A DNA stretch of 64,000 nucleotides, taken from NCBI GenBank assembly GCA_963681505.1, contig OY811988.1:5085107-5149106 (forward strand), in the 5' to 3' direction. Each line of letters begins with the position of its first letter. Position 1 is the first letter of the stretch. Source of the stretch: Eunapius fragilis (lineage: Eukaryota; Porifera; Demospongiae; Spongillida; Spongillidae). Made by a program: the position numbers and the translations under genes. Positions 10,502 to 21,017 of this stretch are shown one piece after another. The notes beneath the pieces are model-generated. The model did no database searches. It saw nothing but the letters and a program-made list of their open reading frames with translations, and had not been told where the DNA came from.

Positions 10502-12525
10502 AAAATGAGAAAGTATACATTGATTTGGATATTACAATCATTTTTCAACCCGCTGGCTGTTTACAACCCTCTTGGCCGGCACCTTGAATCAGATTAATTT
10601 CTTGTCCCTATCGATGTTAGTTAGCTAGGTCTGGACACTTCACGTGGTTCACAGTGTGTACTTAGTGCATTGTGTTAGTAGCTATTTAGATCCATTTGGA
10701 CATGGTTTAAACGAAGAGTAAGTGATAAAAGGCGTAAATGACTTTCTGTAATTTCAATGAAGTAGTCATGGAAACTATATTATATGTACATGTCTGTAAA
10801 CTTTGCATTCATAATTTACTTTTTTTACTTCCGTTAAAAGATGTAACCTCAATCATCCATTTAAGCATAACCGCTGCCTGCCACAGATACTTCAGACATC
10901 GCTCACGTGTTGGTCAACAAATCACGATACAATCAATAGGTTCGTTTCGTATAGAGATGTGGAATTTGGTAGCATATCAAAAACCAAGCAAAATGTCATC
11001 CGGAGGCAGCCACGACGATATAATATAATTGTCCGTCCTTTCCTGTCGCCAGCTGGTCTTAAGCAGGAGCCGGGCCTGGGCCCGCCTGGCATTCGGCAAC
11101 CTTGCATGCGTATGGCATAATGACTACAGTTTTAATGGAATATTAACCACGTTTTATGGGAATCGTGCCTATATTTAAATAATTCTCTGGAACAGTGTCC
11201 AAGCAGCAAAATTACCTTGTGATACTTTATCAAAATTTCCATTACAAGCAAAAGAAAAGTAACCTCTCGCATTGAAATGATGCCGGGCTAATTAAAAATG
11301 CGGTACCTAATAACTTTACGATGGATAGTCCAACTTAGGATTCGTAAGGACCATTTGATAGAAGCACTTTGGAGTCCACGGAATACGAAAAATTTTGAAA
11401 CAATATTCAGAAGCGTAATTTTGCTGGACACTGTCCCTCCCTCCTGTTTATTTTAAGAAACTGCCTTGTATGCCACGACACCGTCCACACACATACATTA
11501 TAATTAATTGATGACTGAATTTCTACAGTTCACATAACGTTGACTTGGATGCCATGGATAATTATTTATTGCATCTACATGTATTAATCCAATTAATTAA
11601 GCTACATAAATATTGAAATGATGCATTTAAAAATTACGAAATTTCCTTTTTATATAGATGCATATATATGCATTGACACAGGAAAATGGCAATAATACTT
11701 TATCATATTTGGTCAATATGTAATTTTGATTAGTACCCGTACATCTTATGCGATGATATTCAAATTATGGAAAGCCGGAGGTAATTTTGTTTATTCTCCA
11801 TCACTAGAATCAGTCAGGATTAATTAGTGAACAGTACAATATCATTAAAAAACCAGAAACTGCTAGAAAAGAGATGAAGTTTTATATCTCAAAGTGTGAC
11901 CTGTAAAGAACATTTCAGTGGTAAGCCCACCCGCACTTAAAAATAATACCCTCACTAAGCACCTGGATTGTGGAACTGATACAGCATTTAGTTTATTGAA
12001 TTGCAATTGATGAAGGTTACGAGTGTAAATATAACCAAGCGAATACACACTTCTTTTACCTGAGTATAATGAATCATACCATTTAAATTGTCCTGCATAC
12101 AACTTATGATTATTGGACAGAAGTACCATACATTAGAATACATAGGGTACGTATACGTAGTCTATAAACGGGACCGGAAATTTAAATTAAAAAAAGCCAT
12201 TCCCCAGTATGAACTATTCTATTTAATAACGGAAGTGTGCTAAATACGAAGAACGAGCCCTGGAATATCAAGTCTGATGTTGTGATATTCATTTTCTGTG
12301 TATATATTTCTCTGATAAACTGAACAACCATGCTATCGTTATCACATGCACAAAAGCTTCTGAGCCATGACATCTATCATGTGCTACATTATACTCGTTA
12401 GATGCAGGGGGCCCCAAAATCTACAAAGACCTCCGCAAATTTCAAAGTTTTTTAGCGACTGCCACAATAGTCTGTAATTGTGTGGGCGGGTCCCTATTCC
12501 TCCAAAGATTTGTCGGCGGGGGTTC
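10502..12525. repeat. Segmental duplication, copy 1 (copy 2 at about 13899-15960)
   Basis: About 2 kb with very high identity to 13899-15960 in the same orientation. It runs from AAAATGAGAAAGTATACATT near 10502 to the GGGCGGGTCCCTA...TTTGTCGGC segment near 12520. It includes a GC-rich box (about 11035-11105) that recurs a third time, inverted, near 17325-17400. Only short, non-conserved open frames are present, and I see no gene. Together with the peptide genes it forms a tandem repeat unit of roughly 3.1-3.6 kb. Confidence 0.85.
11190..11446. repeat. MITE-like repeat with CAGTGTCC termini
   Basis: It begins ACAGTGTCCAAGCAGCAAAAT and ends with AATTTTGCTGGACACTGTC, an imperfect terminal inverted repeat. 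Other copies lie at about 14592-14852 (inside the segmental duplication) and, in reverse orientation, at about 33440-33688. That third copy, outside the duplication, shows the element is dispersed. Confidence 0.7.
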
Positions 12526-12689
12526 CTAGAACTTTGGGTCACCAATTCCACGTGACATCGGCAAGTAATCACAATCTACCCCAACGTAATGTAAACATCT
12601 ACGTTCTAAAAGCAGTACAAAATGTAGTGAGAAGGTTGACTACCGCTCACACTGTCATAAAAAACATGTATCAATGTGCTGACCAAAAC

Positions 12690-13208
12690 ATACAGTAATT
12701 TATTTTTATTTATTTATTTATTTTTTGATTATTAAATGACATGAATATACAGAAACAACACTGATTAAATACAAAGTACAGCTCTACAGTACACGAGCTA
12801 TCCTAGAGAGGATAGCTGTAGCATTAGCCCTGACCAGGTGGAGATTCAGTCGGCCATAGCTATTATTATTAATATGATGATTACAAGATACAAGAGAATA
12901 CACATGAAAAAGTTAAACTACATGTACAGACTAACTATTAACACTATAGCTACAAGGAAAACAATACACTAGAGATGAATTGGGCTAAGGCCTCTTCCCA
13001 GGATGGCTATTGCCACAGCTCTCACCAAGCAGATGTTTATGCGGCCATATATGTCAGCCAGAACTCTGGACTTGGAGTAGGAAAGATGGATAGCTAAATA
13101 GGTAGCCAATCTTGAGAACAAGTGTTGGGCCTCCATCCCCCAGTTACCATACGTTTCAACTGCCATTGGTATACAAATCCATCCCAATTCTCGACACTTG
13201 TCCAAATC
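12690..13208 (-). mobile_element. Retroelement tail fragments in (ATT)-rich DNA
   Basis: Two nested 3' ends of the non-LTR family are present. One, at about 12969-13205, encodes CRELGWICIP, YGNWG and DIYGRINICLVRAVA...ILGRG before a stop. A shorter one at about 12785-12862 encodes only the LNLHLVRANATAIL-type tail. ATT/TTTA runs flank them. Only the C-terminal coding ends survive. The larger fragment is also present in the duplicated unit at about 15965-16268. Confidence 0.75.
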
Positions 13209-13258
13209 GGATTAAATGAATAAATAATGTGTGGTTGATACAGCCATGATCAAAATCA

Positions 13259-13631
13259 CTATAGTAGACTAAATGTGGCATTCTTGCAGAGTAGCTCCAT
13301 TGTGGTGTTATAGCTCAGCTGCATCTAATGAATTATTATGTCAACATCAAAAGCACTGCACAATCATTTATGACCAACTCACCTTACTAACCATTCTTTA
13401 AGTTCGGTTTGAATCACTGCCGAAATTATCTTCAAGACTGGATTGCACGCCTTTCCTCCATGACAATATTGGATGGTGTCGTTCAGGTACCACAGTATCT
13501 TACACACGGATGTGACACTGGGATGAGAACTAATATCAGTTTCCCTCTTTTGTATTTGAATAGGGTGACTGATAGTTACTACTATGAAGGTGAGTACCAA
13601 AAAACTTTAAATGCTAGACATGCTGTCGTGT
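13259..13631 (-). pseudogene. Peptide gene D: copy broken by a stop in the signal peptide and a frameshift
   Basis: The same architecture as C and E can be aligned: exon 1 at about 13383-13631, exon 2 at 13259-13318, and a TATATATA box at 13680-13687. Where other copies read AGCCTTTTAAG after the start codon, D reads AGCATTTAAAG, making the fifth codon TAA. At the end of exon 1 one base is missing before the donor, so splicing would shift exon 2 and hit a stop at once. The four cysteine codons themselves are still present. It looks like a recent pseudogene. Use of a downstream non-AUG start would lose much of the signal peptide. Confidence 0.75.
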
Positions 13632-13679
13632 TTGAAACACAGGACAATCGTATAATGACCCAATGAATCTAGTACTCAC

Positions 13680-13687
13680 TATATATA
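13680..13687 (-). promoter_or_regulatory. TATA box of peptide pseudogene D
   Basis: It is in the same position and context as the TATA boxes of C, E and F. Just upstream in gene orientation, the module CCGCGGGTGGAAATGAATGA (with its GAGCAGTTCTCC continuation) is duplicated in tandem (about 13754-13795 and 13796-13837), unlike in the other copies. Confidence 0.55.
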
Positions 13688-13898
13688 CGCATCATTCAAT
13701 GCAAGGGTTGTTGCATATTCGAATCTTGCATTCCGGAAATGTCATTATTCCCGGCCGCGGGTGGAAATGAATGAGCAGTTCTCCATGGATACATGGCCGC
13801 GGGTGGAAATGAATGAGCAGTTCTCCATGGATACATGATGTGAGTTAGCAATAGAGCTTCGGGCATCCTTTTACACATACAAGATGCCACCACTGGCC

Positions 13899-15960
13899 AA
13901 AATGAGAAAGTATACATTGATTTGGATTTTACAATCATTTTTCAACTCGCTGGGTTTTTACAACCCTCTAGGCCGGAACCTTGAATCAGATTAATTTCTT
14001 GTTTCTATCGATGTTAGTTAGCTAGGTCTGGACACTTCACGTGGTTCACAGTGTGTATACGTACTTAGTGCATTGAATTAGTAGCTATTTAGATCCATTT
14101 GGATATGGTGTAAATGAAGTGTAAGTGATAAAAGGCGTAAATGACTTTCTGTAATTTCAATGAAGTAGTCATGGAAACTATATTATATGTACATGTCTGT
14201 AAACTTTTGCATACATAATTTACTTTTTTTACTTCCGTTAAAAGATGTAACCTCAATCATCCATTTAAGCATAACCGCTGCCTGCGACAGATACTTCAGA
14301 CATCGCTCACGTGTTGGTCAACAAATCACGATACAATCAATAGACTCATTTCGTATAGAGATGTGGAATTTGGTAGCATATCAAAAACCAAGCAAAATGT
14401 CATCCGGAGGCAGCCACGACGATATAATATAATTGTCCGTCCTTTCCTGTCGCCAGCTGGTCTTAAGCAGGAGCCGGGCCTGGGCCCGCCTGGCATTCGG
14501 CAACCTTGCATGCGTATGGCATAATGACTACAGTTTTAATGGAATATTAACCACGTTTTATGGGAATCGTGCCTATATTTAAATAATTCTCTGGAACAGT
14601 GTCCAAGCAGCAAAATCACCGATGTGATACTTTATCAAAATTTCCATTACAAGCAAAAGAAAAGTAACCTTTCGCATTGAAATGATGCCGGGCTAATAAA
14701 AATTCGGCGCCTAATAACTTTACGATGGATAATCCAATTTAGGATTCGTAAGGACCATTTGATAGAAACACTTTGGAGTTCACGGAAAATGAAAATTTTT
14801 AAAAACTTTTAAAAATATTCAGAAGCGTGATTTTGCTGGACACTGTCCCTCCCTCCTGTTTATTTTAAGAAACTGCCTTGTATGCTGCGACACCGTCCAC
14901 ACACATACATTATAATTAATTGATGGCTGAATTTCTACAGTTCACATAACGTTGACTTGGCTGCCACGGATAATTATTTATTGCATCTACATGTATTAAT
15001 CCAATTAATTAAGCTACATAAATATCGCGTTAATGCATTTAAAAATTACGAAATTTCCCACATTTTTAATTTTTCCCCTTATATAGATGCATATATGTGC
15101 ATTGACACAGGGAAATGGCAATAATACTTCATCATATTTGGTCAATATGTAATTTTGATTAGTACCCGTACATCTAATGCAATGATATTCAAATTATGGA
15201 AAGCCAGAGGTAATGTTGTTTATTCTCCATCACTAGAATCAGTCAGGATTAATTAGTGTACAGTACAATTTCGTTAAAAAACCAGAAACTGTTATAAAAG
15301 AGATGAAGTTTTATATCTCAAATTGTGGCCTGTAAAGAACATTTCAGTGGTAAGCCCGTCCGCACTTAAAAATAATAACCTCACTAAGCATCTGGATTGC
15401 AGGTGGAACTGATACAGCACTTCGTTTATTGAATTGCAATTGATGAAGGTTACGAGTGTAAATATAACCAAGCGAATACACACTTCTTTTACCTGAGTAC
15501 AATGTTTATTCATTTAATCATACCATTTAAATTGTCCTGCATACAACTTATGATTATTGGATAGCAGTACCATACATTAGAATACATAGGGTACGTATAC
15601 GTAGCCTATAAACGGGACCGGAAAATTAAAAAAAAAAGCCATTCCTCAGTATGCACTATTTTATTTAATAACGGAAGTGTGCTAAATACGAAGAACAAGC
15701 TCTGGAATATCAAGTCTGATGTTGTGATATTCATTTTCTGTGTATATATTTCTCTGATAAACTGAACAACCATGCTAACGTTATCACACAAAAGCTTCTG
15801 AGCCATGACATCTATCATGTGCTACATTATAAACGTTAGATGCAGGGGGCCCCAAAATCTACAAAGACCTCCGCAAATTTCAAAGTTTTTTAGCGACTGC
15901 CACAAATGTCTGTAATTGTGTGGGCGGGTCCCTAATTCTCCAAAGATTTGTCGGCTGGGG
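13899..15960. repeat. Segmental duplication, copy 2 (copy 1 at about 10502-12525)
   Basis: This is a near-identical copy of 10502-12525, with the same GC-rich box (about 14435-14510) and the same embedded CAGTGTCC-ended MITE. No gene is seen. It differs from copy 1 by small indels and lacks the 12526-12920 segment. Confidence 0.85.
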
Positions 15961-15964
15961 TTCA

Positions 15965-16268
15965 GCCTAACTATTAACACTATAGCTACAAGGAAAACAA
16001 TACACTAGAGATGGATTGGGCTAAGGCCTCTTCCCAGGATGGCTCTTGCCACAGCTCTCACCAAGCAGATGATTACGCGGTCATATATATAATTTATTAT
16101 ATATACATATATATGTCAGCCAGAACTCTGGGCTTGGGGCAGGAAAGTTGGATAGCTAAATAGGTAGCCAGTCTTGAGAATATATGTTGGGCCTCCATCC
16201 CCCAGTTACCATACGTTTCAACTGCCATTGGTATACAAATCCATCCCAATTCTCGACACTTGTCCAAA
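15965..16268 (-). mobile_element. Retroelement tail fragment (duplicate of the 12925-13208 fragment)
   Basis: It has the same C-terminal retroelement tail as at 12925-13208 (YGNWG-type block, LVRAV...ILGRG end). A (TA)-rich insertion is present at about 16085-16112. It was copied with the segmental duplication, not inserted independently. Confidence 0.75.
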
Positions 16269-16320
16269 TCGGATTAAATGAATAAATAATGTGTGGTTGA
16301 TACAGCAATAATCAAAATCA

Positions 16321-16684
16321 CTATAGTAGATTAAGTGTGGCATTCTTGCAGAGTAGCTCCATTGTGGTGTTATAGCTCGGCTGCATCTAAAGAATTATTA
16401 TGTCAACATCAAAAGCACTGCACAATCATTCATGACCAACTCACCTTGCTAACCCATTCTTTAAGTTCGGTTTGTATCGCTGCCGAAATTATCTTCAAGG
16501 CTGGATTGCACGCCTTTCCTCCATGACAATATTTGATGGTGTCGTTCAGGTACCACAGTATCTTACACACGGATGTGACACTGGGATGAGAACTAATGTC
16601 AGTTTCCCTCTTTTGTATTTCAATAGGGTGACTGATAGTTACCACTATGAAGGTGAGTACCAAGAGGCTAAAAATGCTAGACAT
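16321..16684 (-). CDS. Peptide gene E: small secreted four-cysteine peptide precursor (intact, two exons)
   Basis: Exon 1 is 16445-16684 and exon 2 is 16321-16380, with a 64-nt phase-0 intron, giving 99 residues. The signal peptide is MSSIFSLLVLTFIVVTIS and the pro-segment is HPIEIQKR, a weaker dibasic site than the RKR of B, C and F. The four cysteines are kept. The spacing between the third and fourth is one residue shorter (CNPAL instead of CNTPAL). CHGGKAC replaces CRGGKAC, and IKYC replaces IQYC. Exon 2 ends NATLNLL. TATATATA lies at 16744-16751. The gene is head-to-head with F, 1.8 kb between start codons. Confidence 0.75.
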
Positions 16685-16743
16685 TCTGTCGTGTTTGAAA
16701 CACAGGACAATCGTATAATGACCCAATGAATCTGGTACTTCAC

Positions 16744-16751
16744 TATATATA
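16744..16751 (-). promoter_or_regulatory. TATA box of peptide gene E
   Basis: TATATATA lies about 60 bp before the start codon, between the conserved GATGCG and the conserved leader with TACGATTGTCC. Confidence 0.6.
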
Positions 16752-18396
16752 CGCATCATTCAATGCAAGGGTTGTTGCATATTCGAATCTTGCATTCCGG
16801 AAATGTCATAATTCCCCGGCCGCGGGTGGAAATGAATGAGCAGTTCTCCATGGATGCATGATGTGAGTTAGCAATAGAGCTTCGGGCATCCTTTTACACA
16901 TACAAGATGCCACCACTGGCATGTGAATTCTGATATATGATAAAGTATTATTGCCATTTTCCTGAGTCGATGCATATATATGAATGCGCATAAAAAGAAG
17001 TTGAAAATTAAAAATGCGTGAAATTTCGTAATTTTTTAATGTATCAACGCAATCCTTCTGTACCTTAATTAATTGGACAAACATTCTGCTTCATGAATAT
17101 ACATGCAGACGCATTGAATAATTATCCGTGCAACCAAGTCAACCTTACACGAACTGTAGAAATTCAGCCATCAATTAATTATAATGTATGCGTGTGGACT
17201 GGTGTCGGGGCATACAAGGCATGTCTCTTAAAATAAACACGAGAGAATTATTTCAATCCAGAGTTTTCATAAAACTGATGACATTCAATCAAAACTGTAC
17301 TCATTATGCTATATATACACATGCAGGTTGCCGAATGCCAGGCGGGCCCAGGCCCAGCTCCTGCTTGAGACCGGCAGGCGACAGGAAAGGAGGGATAATT
17401 AAATCTTATCGTCGTGGCTGTCTTCGGATGAGGTTATTGCTTGGTCCTTATGTGCTACTAAATTCCTCATCTCTATACGAAATCGGTCTTATTGATTGTA
17501 TCGTAATTTGTTGACCAACACTTGAGCGATGGCTGCAATATCCATGTAGGGCATGAAGTCAAGCGATTATGCATAAATGGATGATTGAGGTGACATTCGT
17601 TTAACGGAAGAAAACAAAGCAAATTATGAATGCAATGTTTGCAGACATGTTCATATATACATCATTATAGTTTCCATGACAACTTCATTGAAACTCCAGA
17701 AAGTCAGTACGCCTTTAATTAATGTATTTCAACTATTCACCATCCATGCCCAAATGGATCTAAAAAGCTGCTAACAGAATGCACTCACTGTGAACCACGA
17801 GAAGTGTAGCTAACATCGATAGAAACAAGAAATTTATCGGATTCAAGGTGCTGACCTAGAGGGTTGTAAAAAGCCAGTGGGTTGAAAAACAAAATTTTTA
17901 AATTGTAAGATCCAAATTACTGTATACTTTCTTATTTTGGCTTGGTTACATTGCATTAATAAAGGCTTGAATTTTTACTATTCTTTATGGTTGAATTGGT
18001 TAGTTATTTAATGCGTCTGCATGCATATCGCAAGCACCAGAGATAATTTATCTCTGCCAGCACTATATTCCAGAAGCAGAATTAATGTCTCATTTGTCCA
18101 TATAACATTAAACAATTACCCACATTTTTATTTTTTCCCGTCCATTTATATACATTCAATATATGCATTTTGACTGCAAAATGATTATCGTATATCAGCA
18201 TGTGAACCTCAGTGGCGGCATCTGGTTTGTGTATAAAGATGCACGAAGCTCTATTTCTAACTCTCATCATGTATCCATGGAGAACAGCTCATACTTTTCC
18301 ACCCGCTGACGGAAATAATTTTCAATTAGTGACTTTTCCGGAATGCAAGATTCGAATGTACAACAATTGGTGATTACCCTTGCATTGAGTGATGCG
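16752..18396. other. Shared upstream region between head-to-head genes E and F
   Basis: No gene is seen. Each side carries the family's upstream module (CTCCATGGAT.CATGATG with a TAGAGCTTCG.GCATC-type extension) in opposite orientation, about 16800-16900 and 18235-18310. The region is therefore an imperfect large inverted repeat. The GC-rich box of the segmental duplication occurs here inverted (about 17325-17400). Confidence 0.6.
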
Positions 18397-18404
18397 TATA
18401 TATA
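18397..18404 (+). promoter_or_regulatory. TATA box of peptide gene F
   Basis: TATATATA lies 60 bp before the start codon at 18464, preceded by GCATTGAGTGATGCG. Transcription would be expected to start about 30 bp downstream, giving a leader of about 30 nt. Confidence 0.65.
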
Positions 18405-18463
18405 ACTAAGTACAAGAATCATTGGGTCATTATACGATTGTCCCGTGCTTCAAACACGACAGC

Positions 18464-18831
18464 ATGTCTAGCCTTTTAAGTTTCTTGGTACTCACCTTCA
18501 TAGTAGTAACTATCAGTCACCCTATTCAAATACGAAAGAGGGAAACTGACATTAGTCCTCATCCTAATGTCACATCCGTGTGTAAGATACTGTGGTATCT
18601 GAACGACACCATTCAATACTGTCGTGGAGGAACAGCGTGCAATACCCCAGCCTTGAAGATAATTTCGGCAGCGATACAAACCGAGCTTAAAGAATGGCTG
18701 AATAAAGTGAGTTGGTCATAAATGATTGTGCAGTGGCTGTGATGGTTGACATAATAATTCATTAAATGCAGCCGAGCTATAACACCACAATGGAGCTACT
18801 CTGCAAGAATGCCACACTTAGTCTATTATAG
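18464..18831 (+). CDS. Peptide gene F: small secreted four-cysteine peptide precursor (intact, two exons)
   Basis: Exon 1 is 18464-18706 and exon 2 is 18772-18831, with a 65-nt phase-0 intron (GTGAGT...ATGCAG), giving 100 residues. The signal peptide is MSSLLSFLVLTFIVVTIS and the pro-segment is HPIQIRKR. The cysteine pattern is as in gene B. An extra NVT sequon precedes the first cysteine. CRGGTAC replaces CRGGKAC. Exon 2 ends NATLSLL. The donor here is AAA|GTGAGT, a stronger match to the consensus than in the other copies. No known domain is recognised, and the conserved architecture argues that it is functional. Confidence 0.75.
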
Positions 18832-19479
18832 CTAGTGTTTTTTGTCAATTATGTATCTACTATTTTAACACATTATTTATTCATATTACCGACGCAATAA
18901 TAATACATTGTTTTCAATTCACGAATGATTTTTCAGTAATATTACTGGAAGCCATTTTCATTCGCAAAAGTATAACGTTCCTCCTCTGTTTATCGTAACG
19001 TGGCGGCAATCTCCCAGTAGGCTAGTAACCAAACACATAAACGTCAGACGACACTCCAGCGCTGGCTGGTATAGTGTACTAACTTTTAGTATGTTCTGTC
19101 AGTGGCTATAAAACAATGCTACTTTGTAGTATCTATTAGTACCGTTAGTCCCCTTTACGAACAAACCTTGATGTCAGCTTTCTGATTGCCGCAGGCGGAG
19201 AATCGCTTCTGTATCAAAGAGGTACGCAAAGACTAACCCACTTTCAAGTCTCGTAGCTTGCCGCAGCAAGTTGACTACGTCTCGTGGTTTGCAACACAAA
19301 TAGAAAAAAGGTGTTCCTTTCCTTGTAGAGTGTTTAAATGGCGATTAGCTCATTGGTGTTTTTGAGTGAGCTCACGTTCTAAAGGTCTTTGGTTGCGAAG
19401 GTCGTTGTTAAAGGCATGACATCATCATTTCAATATTTTGGACATATGTCCACAAAACATTAGGTCGCAAACAGCAGTG
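18832..19479. other. Intergenic stretch
   Basis: The first 170 bp align with the 3' flank of gene C (about 9480-9640 in reverse complement). I see nothing recognisable in the rest. Confidence 0.5.
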
Positions 19480-19797
19480 CAGGGGCGGATCTAGGATTTC
19501 GGAGCAAGGGGGGGAAAGTGATCGCGTCAAGCGACACGCCTTCCCCCAGCAAGAGGGTATGGGGGAGCGCTGTAAGCTCCCCCATCGGGGTCTGGAATGG
19601 AGCCCCAGCCGCTTTGCAACTTTCGCACTATTTAAGTCACAAAACACAGCATAATAGTAAGACGGATGCCACGATCCATTGCGTAAGTAATCAACACATA
19701 CGCGCATTGATTATGTAATGGAGTCTACGATGTTGTGAATGAATATTATTATGGGGGAATTCCTTAGTTTCCCCCCACCCCCCTCGATCCGCCTCTG
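19480..19797. mobile_element. MITE, 318 bp, termini CAGGGGCGGATC / GATCCGCCTCTG
   Basis: The terminal inverted repeats are CAGGGGCGGATCTAGG at the left and, read inward from the right end, CAGAGGCGGATCGAGG. The 5-bp sequence CAGTG flanks both ends (19475-19479, 19798-19802), consistent with a target duplication. There is no transposase, only short open frames. This terminus type is common in animal non-autonomous DNA transposons. I do not assign a superfamily. Confidence 0.75.
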
Positions 19798-19799
19798 CA

Positions 19800-20159
19800 G
19801 TGGGCGACAGGGAAGCGCAATAATATACATATAGCGGGTTCAATAACATGTTTAAATAACAGATCACGTGGCCTCTAAATGAACAGCGAGAACACGAGTT
19901 ACAATCTAACAGATGCGCATGCGCAAGGATAGATCACTGAAATCAACGATAGCCTTAGTTTGGGACGTTTTTATATGAAACCGATCGCCTTTCCTAATTC
20001 CCCTGCTATGCAGACTTGCAATTAATCTATAATCAGGCAAAAATAATAATAGTTATAAAAATTAATTAGCTGTTTTAATAACGTGATAAATCTCTAAAGT
20101 GGCTTTTGAGTATAACTGTCAAATCATAATTTTTTAATCACAATTTTAAGCCGAGTTAT
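19800..20159. other. Intergenic stretch without recognised features
   Basis: AT-rich sequence with no conserved open frame, repeat or RNA gene that I can support. Confidence 0.4.
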
Positions 20160-20667
20160 GTACTGATGTCCACAATTTCATGAAATACATGCCTATTCCA
20201 CCACTTGCGGTGATGTAATCCATCCGCGCTAGGGTCTGGGGCCGAGACTAATGGGAATACTTGTAGGATGCATAATGACGTCGTATGAATAATGGTTTCT
20301 ACATCAGTCACGGTTGTAGTAACCAAGCATGTCGTACCTACTTATAAGGTTATGAACGCAGCAAGCATTTGCACACATCATTAAGTTCTTGTGATAACGT
20401 ATTTTTTACTTTCACTGTGCACGTAAAATCTCTAACAGTTGTATTATAATTTAAGAACAGAATCAAAATCGTAATGCAACGACGACAAGGCGTTGAAGGA
20501 TAGCCAATACGATAAACAGTTTACGAACGTTATACTTTGTGAATGACATTGGTCGATAATCATATGCATTCGATATAACAATGTATTATTACTGTACACC
20601 TCGCCTGCCGTCCACGTGAATAGATAGTGTGTTACAATAGTAGATACATCATTGACTAAATTAATTA
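20160..20667 (-). repeat. Duplicated 3' flank of peptide pseudogene G
   Basis: It is nearly identical to 1-531 in the same orientation and to 5345-5875 in reverse complement. It is non-coding. Confidence 0.8.
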
Positions 20668-21017
20668 TTATAGGCCATGTGTGGCATTCTTGCAGAGTAG
20701 CTCCATTGTAGTGTTATAGCTCGGCTGCATATAATGAATTATTATGCCATCAACACCACTACACAATCATTTATGACCAACTCACCTTATTCAGCCATTC
20801 TTTAATTTCGGTTTATATTACTACAGAAATTATCTTCAAGTCTGGGATATTGCACGCTTTTCCTCCACGGCAGTATTGAATGGTGTCACTCAGGTTCCAC
20901 ACAAGGATGCGACATTAGGATGAGAAGTGAAGTCAGTTTCCCTCTTTCGTATTTGAAGAGAGTCACTGATAATTCCTCCTATGAAGGTGAGTTCAGGAGA
21001 CTTAAAAGGCTAGACAT
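20668..21017 (-). pseudogene. Peptide gene G: frameshifted copy of the family
   Basis: Exon 2 (20668-20724) is intact and ends NATHGL, like gene B. Exon 1 (20786-21017) starts correctly with ATG and MSSLLSLL. It then loses one base in the signal-peptide region, has an internal deletion that removes the first cysteine segment (SVCKILWY block), and contains an in-frame TAA in the IQTE region. Its closest relative by sequence is gene B (EGEF/GGIIS-type signal region). It is dead. Confidence 0.8.

Noticed and set aside
13409-13666. Plus-strand frames antisense to peptide genes (for example 13409-13666, 16472-16729)
   Set aside because: They are shadow frames. The minus-strand reading has the signal peptide, conserved cysteines and splice sites, and the antisense frames vary between copies.
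14326-14511. Repeated 61-codon frame with MQGCRMPGGPRPGSCLRPAG (also 10922-11107)
   Set aside because: It is shared only because the DNA block is duplicated. The inverted third copy does not keep the frame or ends, so coding is not supported.
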